Below, piece after piece: positions 1-5,923 of a stretch of 5,963 nucleotides of DNA. Origin of the DNA: an uncultured Clostridia bacterium (GTDB lineage Bacteria; Bacillota_A; Clostridia; TANB77; CAG-508). The translations under genes and the position numbers were made by a program. The notes beneath the pieces were generated by a model. That model was not told the DNA's origin and made no database searches. It saw only the letters and a list, made by a program, of their open reading frames with translations. The stretch spans positions 1 through 5,963 of the forward strand of contig CALXZF010000153.1 of the NCBI GenBank assembly GCA_944393165.1, written 5' to 3'. Positions within the stretch are counted from its first letter, which is position 1. Each line of letters starts with the position of its first letter.

Positions 1-555
1 ATTGCAGGAGGAGCCGATGTGGCACTTATTCCTGAAATACCATACGATATAGAGAGTGCAGCTAGAAAAGTTATAAAAAAAAAAAACAGAGGAAAAGCAT
101 TTAGTATAGTTGTTGTTGCTGAAGGAGCAAAACCTAAGGGCGGAGAAATGCAAGTTAAAAACATAAGAAATAATGGAGAAGGTGTTGATAATACAAAGCT
201 AGGTGGAATAGGAGAGCAAGTAGCAAAACAATTAGAAGAATTAACAGGATTAGAAGCTAGATGTACAGTATTGGGATATATGCAAAGAGGAGGAACGCCA
301 ACAGCTTTTGATAGAGTGCTTTCAACTAAATATGGTACAAAAGCTATGGAGTTAGCATTAGAAGGCAAATTTAATGTGTTAACAGTTATTAAGAATGGAA
401 AATTAGATAGTGTATCACTTGAAGATGTTGTAGGAAACAATAAAAAAATTGGAGCAGTATCTGGTAATACAAAAGAAAGTAATTTGAGAAAAGTAACAAT
501 GGATGATGAACTAGTAAAAACTGCAAGAGCGATAGGAATTAATTTAGGAGATTAG
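1..555 (+). CDS. pfkA: 6-phosphofructokinase, C-terminal part (5' end outside window)
   Basis: This enzyme phosphorylates fructose 6-phosphate to fructose 1,6-bisphosphate, the committed step of glycolysis, in the cytoplasm. The frame is already open at base 1, so the 184 visible residues are the C-terminal half of a protein of about 350; the GTG at 19 is an internal codon, not a start. Seen directly: the PEIPYDIE segment (from base 28), a VVVAEGAKPKGG segment, and the fructose-6-phosphate-binding stretch GYMQRGG-PTAFDR at about 274-315. The AEGAKPKGGE insert and the ending TARAIGINLGD resemble the mixed-substrate (ATP or PPi) PFK branch more than the short Bacillus-type ATP-PFK. The residues that decide ATP versus PPi (the GGDGT/GGDDT loop) lie upstream, so the phosphate donor cannot be called. 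A run of 12 A at 75-86 encodes lysines in frame. The gene ends in TAG, 13 bases before argS, suggesting one transcript. Confidence 0.93.
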   Translation: MAGGADVALIPEIPYDIESAARKVIKKKNRGKAFSIVVVAEGAKPKGGEMQVKNIRNNGEGVDNTKLGGIGEQVAKQLEELTGLEARCTVLGYMQRGGTPTAFDRVLSTKYGTKAMELALEGKFNVLTVIKNGKLDSVSLEDVVGNNKKIGAVSGNTKESNLRKVTMDDELVKTARAIGINLGD

Positions 556-568
556 GATGTGATAAAAA

Positions 569-2272
569 ATGTTAGATTTTAAGAATGTGATAGCAGATGA
601 ACTAAAAAAAGTTACAAACATAGACCAAATAAGTGAATACATTGAAGTGCCTACAAATAAAGATATGGGAGATTATTCTCTCCCATGTTTTAAGCTTGCT
701 AAAGAGATGAAAAAAGCACCTCAAATAATTGCCAATGAGATAAAAGAAAAAATTAATATCCCAGAAAATATTATAAGCAAAATTGATGTTGTAAATGGAT
801 ATTTGAATTTTTATTTGAATACCGAAATATTAACCAAAACAGTTTTGGAAGAAATTAATAACAAAAAAGAAGAGTATGGAAATAGTAGCTGTGGACAAGG
901 AAAAACAGTAGTTATAGATTATTCATCACCAAATATAGCAAAACCTTTCCACATTGGTCACCTTCGTTCTACTGTTATTGGAAGTTCATTGTATAAGATA
1001 TATAAATTTTTAGGATATAATGTGGTAGGAATTAATCACTTGGGAGATTATGGCACACAGTTTGGAAAACTTATTGAAGGTTATAAAAGGTGGGGAGAAG
1101 AATACGATATTGAATCAAACCCTATCGATGAACTTACAAAAATATATATTCGTATAAATAATTTGTGCAAAGAAGATGAAAGCGTTCTAGAAGAATGTAG
1201 GAATAATTTTAAAAAGCTTGAAGGTGGAGACAAATATTGTACAGAACTATGGCAAAAATTTAGAGATTTGAGTTTAAAAGAGTTTCAAAAAATATATGAT
1301 TTATTAGATGTACATTTTGATTCTTGGAATGGAGAAGCTTTTTATTCTGATAAAATGGGAGAAGTAATCGACATTCTTGAAAAAAGTGGAAAATTGACCA
1401 TGTCTGAAGGAGCAAGAGTAATTAATCTAGAAGAAGATGATATGCCACCATGATTAATTGAAAAAACGAATGGTTCTACAACATATGCAACTCGTGATTT
1501 AGCAGCAATATTGTATAGAGCTAGAACATATGATTTTGATAAAGCAATCTATGTGACATCATATGAACAAATACTTCACTTTAAACAAATATTTGAAGTA
1601 GCAAAATTATTAGGATTGGACAAAAAATATACTGATAATCTAATACATGTTCCATTTGGAATGGTACAATTAAAAACAGGGAAAATGTCAACAAGAGAAG
1701 GCAACATAATAAAACTTGAAGAATTATTAAATGAAGCAGTATCAAGAGCTTCAAAAATAATAGAAGAGAAAAATCCCGAACTTGAAAACAAAGAAGATGT
1801 TGCAAAAAAAGTAGGAATTGGTGCTGTTATATTTAATGATTTATATAATAGTAGAATAAAAGATGAAATATTCGATTGGGATATAATGCTTAACTTTAAT
1901 GGAGAAACAGGCCCATATTTGCAATATATGTATGTTAGAACAAATAGCATTTTAGAAAAAGTAGGAGAATTACCTAATTTAGCAGATGTTAAAATAGAAT
2001 TATTACAAGATAATGCATCTACAAATTTAATAAAAGCAATGTATACATTTGGAGACATTGTTAAGCAATCAGCTGAAAAAAATGAGCCATATATTATTTC
2101 AAGATATTTAATAAATATAGCACAACTATTTAGCAGTTTTTATAATGAAAATAAAATTATATGCGAAGATACAGAATTACAAAATGCAAGAGTATATTTG
2201 ACTTATTGTGTCAATTTAATTCTAAAAACAGGGGCTAGTCTTCTTGGAATACAAATGCCAGATAAAATGTAG
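569..2272 (+). CDS. argS: arginyl-tRNA synthetase, interrupted by an in-frame TGA at codon 295
   Basis: Class I synthetase that charges tRNA-Arg with arginine. Read through the TGA at 1451-1453, the frame gives 567 codons, a normal ArgRS length. Order of parts: N-terminal Add1-like tRNA-binding domain (about residues 1-105); catalytic Rossmann fold with SSPNIAKPFHIGH (HIGH at 128-131) and HLGDYGTQFGKL (157-168); the YATRDLAA segment just after the TGA (306-313); KMSTR at 372-376; and a DALR-type anticodon-binding domain from about 445 (GPYLQYMYVRT) to the end. The TGA falls right after Met-Pro-Pro, where many relatives, as I recall them, have MPP-C-LI or MPP-A-LI. A stop there would leave a 294-residue piece without KMSTR or the anticodon domain. 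The next same-frame start is a TTG at 1511 with no Shine-Dalgarno site, so re-initiation looks unlikely. The start ATG at 569 has a modest AGGA at 554-557, and the gene ends in tandem TAG-TAA. It could be a recoded gene, a fresh pseudogene, or a base error; the family call itself is secure. Confidence 0.93.
1451..1453 (+). other. in-frame TGA codon inside argS
   Basis: The codon sits between ATG-CCA-CCA and TTA-ATT-GAA, in the same frame as the 294 codons before and the 272 after it. Family homology continues on both sides without a gap, so no frameshift is needed, only decoding of UGA as an amino acid. From memory of the family, Cys or Ala are common at this position. Cys (TGT/TGC) is one base from TGA, and so are Gly (GGA), Ser (TCA), Leu (TTA), Arg (AGA/CGA) and Trp (TGG). 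Identity of the inserted residue, if any, cannot be read from the window. Confidence 0.9.
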
Positions 2273-2295
2273 TAATTAAATCTGGCACAAAGTAC

Positions 2296-2324
2296 TTGCA
2301 TATCTAATAAAATATAGATATAAT
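2296..2324 (+). promoter_or_regulatory. predicted sigma-A promoter of glmM
   Basis: A -35-like TTGCAT (2296-2301) and a perfect TATAAT (2319-2324) are separated by exactly 17 bases, in the only sizeable gap upstream of glmM. The predicted transcript start is near 2331, giving a leader of about 33 bases. The -35 matches the consensus only in TTG, so the call rests on the -10 and the spacing. An imperfect inverted repeat, TATCTA (2301-2306) with TAGATA (2315-2320), lies in the spacer and overlaps the -10. Confidence 0.55.
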
Positions 2325-2343
2325 TATGCATGAAGTTAAGTTT

Positions 2344-2352
2344 AAGGAAGGA
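2344..2352 (+). promoter_or_regulatory. ribosome binding site fixing the GTG start of glmM
   Basis: The purine-rich AAGGAAGGA lies 11 bases before the GTG at 2364, a slightly long spacing. An ATG at 2353 is closer but out of frame and reads only four codons before a TGA at 2365-2367 that overlaps the GTG. In the glmM frame a TAA at 2343-2345 precedes the GTG and no other start codon intervenes, so GTG is the only start that keeps the conserved N-terminal RKYFGTDG. Confidence 0.6.
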
Positions 2353-2363
2353 ATGATAATAAA

Positions 2364-3728
2364 GTGAGAAAATATTTTGGAACAGACGGGATTAGAAGAA
2401 TTGCTAACACAGAACTTTCACCTAATTTAGTATACAGAGTTGCAAAAGCTGGAGCATATGTTTTATCTAAGCATTCAGACCATACACCAACAATATTAAT
2501 TGGAAGAGATACTCGTATATCTGGCACATTAATTGAAAGCGCAATGGTAGCAGGATTCTTGAGTTATGGAGCAAATGTTAAAGTGTTAGGAGTATTGCCA
2601 ACACCAGGAGTTGCATATTTAACAAAAAAATTAAAAGCAGATGCAAGCGTTGTTATTTCTGCTTCACACAATACATATGAATTTAATGGAGTAAAATACT
2701 TTAGTAATAAAGGAATGAAAATCCCAGATGAACTTGAAGAAGAAATAGAAGAAGTTATGGATTCTGGAAAATTAGATGAGCTATCTGCTGTTAATGAGAA
2801 GATAGGAGTTTCTGAAAATCGTACAGATTTATTAGACGAATATGTTTATTTCTTTAGGAAAAATTTTGAAGAAGATTTTGAAAAATTAGACATGTCAAAT
2901 TTTGTTGTGGCAATAGACACCGCAAATGGTGCAACATCTGTTGTTGCTGAAAAAGTATTTACAGCTCTTGGAATAAAACATTACATATTAAATAATACAC
3001 CAAATGGAACAAATATAAATGATAATTGTGGTTCAACACATCTCGATGTTCTAAAAAAATATGTTGTTGAAAATAAATGTAATTTGGGAATTGCTTATGA
3101 CGGAGACGGAGATAGATGTTTAGCAGTAGATGAAAACGGAAATGAAATAGACGGAGATATAATACTTGCTATAATATCAAATTACATGAAAGAAAAAGGT
3201 ACTTTAAATAAAAATACACTTGTTGCTACAGTAATGAGCAATCTTGGACTAAAAAAATATGCAAAAGAAAATGGAATAAATTTTGAAGAGACAAAAGTTG
3301 GCGATAGATATGTGCTTGAAAAAATGCTAAAAGAAGGATATAATCTTGGAGGAGAACAATCAGGACATATTATTATGCTAGATTATAATCCAACAGGAGA
3401 CGGAATTTTAACATCTCTAATGCTAACAAAAATTATTTTAGAAAAAAATGTTTCAGCTTCAAAAGCTTGTGATATAATAAAAATATATCCGCAAGTATTA
3501 GTCAACGCAAAAGTATGTGCAGATAAAAAATATGATTATGATAAAGATGAAGAAATAAAAGAAGCAATAGAGAAACTAGAAAAAGAATTTTCAGGAAATG
3601 GCAGAGTATTAATTAGACCTTCTGGAACAGAACCTCTTGTAAGAGTTATGATAGAAGGAACTGATAAAAAATATATAGAAACAAAAGCAAAAGAACTTGC
3701 AGAATTAATTGAAGGAAAATTAAATTAA
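2364..3728 (+). CDS. glmM: phosphoglucosamine mutase
   Basis: GlmM converts glucosamine 6-phosphate to glucosamine 1-phosphate, feeding UDP-GlcNAc and hence peptidoglycan; it is cytoplasmic and normally essential. At 454 residues it has the usual length of the alpha-D-phosphohexomutase family. Visible hallmarks in order: N-terminal KYFGTDGIR (3-11), the phosphoserine loop VVISASHN with catalytic Ser101, the Mg-binding loop DGDGDR (246-251), the sugar-recognition loop GEQSGH (330-335) and the phosphate-binding RPSGTEP (418-424). Two positions differ from the common consensus: Arg12 where FGTDGIRG normally has Gly, and Thr104 where SHNP normally has Pro. All catalytic residues are present, so activity is expected. 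Translation begins at GTG. The preceding gap holds its own promoter, and the following membrane-protein gene starts 22 bases after its TAA, so those two are probably co-transcribed. Confidence 0.96.
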   Translation: MRKYFGTDGIRRIANTELSPNLVYRVAKAGAYVLSKHSDHTPTILIGRDTRISGTLIESAMVAGFLSYGANVKVLGVLPTPGVAYLTKKLKADASVVISASHNTYEFNGVKYFSNKGMKIPDELEEEIEEVMDSGKLDELSAVNEKIGVSENRTDLLDEYVYFFRKNFEEDFEKLDMSNFVVAIDTANGATSVVAEKVFTALGIKHYILNNTPNGTNINDNCGSTHLDVLKKYVVENKCNLGIAYDGDGDRCLAVDENGNEIDGDIILAIISNYMKEKGTLNKNTLVATVMSNLGLKKYAKENGINFEETKVGDRYVLEKMLKEGYNLGGEQSGHIIMLDYNPTGDGILTSLMLTKIILEKNVSASKACDIIKIYPQVLVNAKVCADKKYDYDKDEEIKEAIEKLEKEFSGNGRVLIRPSGTEPLVRVMIEGTDKKYIETKAKELAELIEGKLN

Positions 3729-3736
3729 TTTATAAT

Positions 3737-3743
3737 AGGGGGG
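3737..3743 (+). promoter_or_regulatory. G-run ribosome binding site of the membrane-protein gene
   Basis: AGGGGGG lies 7 bases before the ATG at 3751. It is an unusual Shine-Dalgarno in a sequence this AT-rich: six consecutive G in place of GGAGG, still able to pair with the CCUCC of 16S rRNA. It supports translation of the 112-codon frame and its start. Confidence 0.65.
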
Positions 3744-3750
3744 TTTTAAG

Positions 3751-4089
3751 ATGCCAATGATAAATTTTTCAAATCCAGTAGTCTTATTAGTAGTTGCATT
3801 GTTATTTGTATTAGTATTAATACTATCAAAAGAAACAAAGAAAAGTTTAATTGCAGCTATAATGCTTTTTGTATTTGTTGCATTACTTATTGTACACACA
3901 ATAATGTATTCAACTACACCTAGTATTGAAAATGAAACTCTTTCAGCACTAACCTTTACAATGGTATTTGATTTAATCTTCGTATTACTTTCATTTATCT
4001 CATATTTATGGGTAGACGATATAGAATCGAAAGTTAAAAAGAAAAAGAGTATTGACAATAGTTTAGATTGGTTTTGGGGAAAAATATAA
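3751..4089 (+). CDS. small three-helix membrane protein of unknown function
   Basis: I do not recognise this 112-residue protein. It shows three hydrophobic segments: about residues 9-26 (Val/Leu-rich), 33-53 (ending HTIMYS) and 69-89 (MVFDLIFVLLSFISYLW). Lysines in the first loop (SKETKKS, 26-32) and a lysine cluster after the third helix (KVKKKKS) predict N-terminus outside, first loop inside, a polar outer loop (TTPSIENETLSAL) and a cytoplasmic tail rich in Trp and Lys at the end (LDWFWGKI). There is no signal-peptidase site, catalytic motif or lipobox. It is very likely a real gene because of its strong Shine-Dalgarno, the 22-base spacing after glmM and the terminator 2 bases beyond its stop. 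The overlapping frame on the opposite strand is treated as a shadow. Position between cell-wall precursor synthesis and a tRNA synthetase does not settle a role. Confidence 0.8.
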   Translation: MPMINFSNPVVLLVVALLFVLVLILSKETKKSLIAAIMLFVFVALLIVHTIMYSTTPSIENETLSALTFTMVFDLIFVLLSFISYLWVDDIESKVKKKKSIDNSLDWFWGKI

Positions 4090-4090
4090 G

Positions 4091-4120
4091 ACAGGAAAAA
4101 TCATAGATTTTTCCTGTTTA
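4091..4120 (+). terminator. rho-independent-type terminator after the membrane-protein gene
   Basis: A perfect 12-bp inverted repeat, ACAGGAAAAATC (4091-4102) with GATTTTTCCTGT (4106-4117), closes on a 3-base ATA loop and is followed by TTTAATAAC. It begins one base after the TAA at 4087-4089. The U-tract is short, so termination may be partial, which would matter for metG 36 bases downstream. An mRNA 3'-end stabiliser is the alternative reading. Confidence 0.75.
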
Positions 4121-4155
4121 ATAACAATTATAATATTGACGAAAGGAATGATTAT

Positions 4156-5742
4156 ATGAGCAAAAATATATTAATAGGAGGAGCATGGCCATATGCAAAT
4201 AGTGATTTACACTTAGGACATGTTGCTGGACTCGTATCTGGAGATATACTTGCAAGATATTTTAGAGCAAAAGGATATAATGTAATGTTTGTATCTGGTT
4301 CAGATTGTCATGGTACTCCAATAACAGAAAGAGCAAAAAAAGAACATAAAAGTCCAAAAGATATAGCAGAATATTATCATAATAGAGACAAAGAAACATT
4401 GGAAAAATTTGGTTTTTCATATGATTTATATACAAATACTGACACAGATTTTCATAAACAAGAAGTTATGAAAATGTTTAAATTAATTTATGATAATGGA
4501 TATATAAATGAAAAAATTGAGCCTCAAGCATTTTGTGAGAATTGTGGCAAATTTTTATCGGATAGAGAACTTCAAATAATATGCCCAAAATGTGGACAAA
4601 CTACTAAAGCTGAACAATGTGACAATTGCAATTATGTTCCAACAATAGAAGATATGCAAAATGGAGTATGTTTAGAATGTGGCTCTCCAGTTACAGTAAA
4701 AGACAATAAAAATTTATACCTAGAATTATCTAAATTTCAAAATGACATAGAAAAATATGTAGCAGAAAATGATGCTTTATGGAGAGTAAATGCAAGAAAC
4801 GAGACTAATAAATACTTAAAACAAGGTCTAGTGGATAGAGCGGTAACAAGAGACCTAGACTGGGGTGTTGATATACCATTAGAAGGCTATGAAAAAAAGA
4901 AAATGTATGTGTGGATTGAAGCTGTACTAGGATATATTACAGCAACAATGAAAAAAAGCGAAGAGACAGGTCAAAATTGGGAAGAATATTGGAAAGAAGA
5001 ATATAACCCAACAATATACATGGTACATGGAAAAGATAATATCGTATTTCATAGTATAATCTTTAATGCACTATTGCTTGCAATGAAAAAAGATTTTCAT
5101 TTAGTTAATACCATTGTTTCATCAGAATATTTGAATATAAATGATGAGAAAATATCAAAAAGCAAAGGCAATGGAACACCAGCAATAGAATTAGTTGAAA
5201 AATATGGAGTAAATCCATTAAGATTCCATTTAATAAATAATGGACCAGAGAAAAAAGACTCAAACTTTACAATAGACGCCCTAATTGCAACCAATAATGG
5301 AGAACTATTAAATAAATTTGGAAACTTAGTAAATAGAACATTAAAATTCAAGGATTTAAACGAAGTACCAGCTGGAAAATTAGACGAAAATGTTAAGAAA
5401 AAAATTGAAGAAACATATAAACTAGTTGGTGAAAATATGGAAAAACTAGAATTTAAAGAAGCATCTACATTAGCAATGGAACTTGTAGAATATGCAAATA
5501 AATATTATGATGACCAAAAACCATGGATACAGAAAAAAGAAAATGAAGAAGAATTTAACAACACAATATATACTTGTTCTGTAATAATAGCAAACTTGGC
5601 AAATATTTTTGAACCATTTATGCCAAGTGCATGTAAAAAAATAAGAGAATATTTACAAATAAATGAAATAAGTTGGAACTTTATAGAACCAAAAGCAGGA
5701 GTTAAGCTTGAAAATATAGAACCATTATTTGTGAGAATGTAA
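4156..5742 (+). CDS. metG: methionyl-tRNA synthetase, archaeal-like MetRS2 type
   Basis: Class I synthetase that charges initiator and elongator tRNA-Met. Visible in order: GGAWPYANSDLHLGH with the HIGH-type motif HLGH (19-22); GSDCHGTPI (48-56); a connective domain with four CxxC pairs (Cys127/130, 143/146, 155/158, 172/175), enough for two zinc knuckles; YVWIEAVLGY (251-260); KISKS (332-336); and a helical anticodon-binding domain to residue 528. GSDCHG in place of GTDEHG, the WPYAN start and the doubled zinc knuckle match the second bacterial MetRS type known from Bacillus anthracis/cereus and some pneumococci, not the main Bacillus subtilis form. It lacks the C-terminal Trbp111-like domain. 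The start ATG has GAAAGGA (4141-4147) 8 bases upstream. It sits just behind a terminator hairpin; a TATAAT at 4129-4134 has no good -35 and would leave only a 15-base leader, so the promoter is unclear. Confidence 0.95.
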   Translation: MSKNILIGGAWPYANSDLHLGHVAGLVSGDILARYFRAKGYNVMFVSGSDCHGTPITERAKKEHKSPKDIAEYYHNRDKETLEKFGFSYDLYTNTDTDFHKQEVMKMFKLIYDNGYINEKIEPQAFCENCGKFLSDRELQIICPKCGQTTKAEQCDNCNYVPTIEDMQNGVCLECGSPVTVKDNKNLYLELSKFQNDIEKYVAENDALWRVNARNETNKYLKQGLVDRAVTRDLDWGVDIPLEGYEKKKMYVWIEAVLGYITATMKKSEETGQNWEEYWKEEYNPTIYMVHGKDNIVFHSIIFNALLLAMKKDFHLVNTIVSSEYLNINDEKISKSKGNGTPAIELVEKYGVNPLRFHLINNGPEKKDSNFTIDALIATNNGELLNKFGNLVNRTLKFKDLNEVPAGKLDENVKKKIEETYKLVGENMEKLEFKEASTLAMELVEYANKYYDDQKPWIQKKENEEEFNNTIYTCSVIIANLANIFEPFMPSACKKIREYLQINEISWNFIEPKAGVKLENIEPLFVRM

Positions 5743-5788
5743 TTTCTGCATTTTATTAAAAGACATAGAAGGAAATATGATAGAAAAG

Positions 5789-5818
5789 TTGCATATCAAT
5801 TAAAAGATTTCGAATAAT
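5789..5818 (+). promoter_or_regulatory. possible upstream promoter in the metG-downstream gap
   Basis: TTGCAT (5789-5794) is followed after 18 bases by AATAAT (5813-5818). It resembles the glmM promoter: both read TTGCATATC at the -35 and end in TAATTAT at the -10. It is weaker than the candidate 40 bases downstream, and the weak hairpin at 5802-5832 overlaps it. Confidence 0.25.
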
Positions 5819-5836
5819 TATAAAAGTCTTTTGTTT
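5802..5836 (+). terminator. weak AU-rich hairpin, possible metG terminator
   Basis: AAAAGATTT (5802-5810) can pair with AAAGTCTTTT (5824-5832) over 9 bp including one G-U pair, with a 13-base loop, followed by GTTT. Only one pair is G-C, so stability is low. It is the only terminator-like structure seen after metG. Confidence 0.3.
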
Positions 5837-5859
5837 AAGTAACCTAATCAATTTATAAT
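5831..5859 (+). promoter_or_regulatory. predicted promoter of the right-edge gene
   Basis: TTGTTT (5831-5836) and a perfect TATAAT (5854-5859) are 17 bases apart, placing a transcript start near 5866 and a leader of about 58 bases before the ATG at 5924. The -35 matches only TTG of the consensus. The rest of the 181-base gap holds a very short hairpin, CGAA-TGG-TTCG (5892-5902), and no gene that I can support. Confidence 0.5.
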
Positions 5860-5923
5860 TCATAAAATATATAAACAAAAATGAATTTTTACGAATGGTT
5901 CGATTTTGAAAGGAGTTATATTT

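Noticed and set aside
1454..1500. Possible bacterial SECIS element just after the argS TGA
   Set aside because: By eye the best fold is ACGA (1466-1469) with TCGT (1492-1495) and an inner GTT/AAC with a CTAC loop. The apical loop falls at a plausible distance, but the stem is short and interrupted and lacks a G at the start of the loop. It does not support selenocysteine on its own.
1576..2058. 160-codon frame on the minus strand opposite argS
   Set aside because: It lies wholly within argS, whose family homology is clear, and has no recognisable protein features of its own. It is a shadow of AT-rich codon use.
1511..2272. A separate downstream argS half starting at TTG 1511
   Set aside because: No Shine-Dalgarno precedes it, and the conserved YATRDLAA segment lies upstream of the TTG in the same frame, so the frame is the continuation of argS.
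2353..2367. Four-codon frame (ATG at 2353, TGA at 2365-2367) overlapping the glmM GTG
   Set aside because: The Shine-Dalgarno is too close to the ATG and such short frames arise by chance. It is mentioned only because it overlaps the real start.
4052..4057. Perfect TTGACA near the end of the membrane-protein gene
   Set aside because: No -10-like hexamer at 15-19 bases downstream; the nearest, TATAAG at 4085-4090, is 27 bases away, and the terminator hairpin follows.
3720..4058. 112-codon minus-strand frame opposite the small membrane protein
   Set aside because: Ser/Ile/Asn-rich low-complexity translation, runs into the glmM 3' end, and has no Shine-Dalgarno. The plus frame has a strong one and a terminator.
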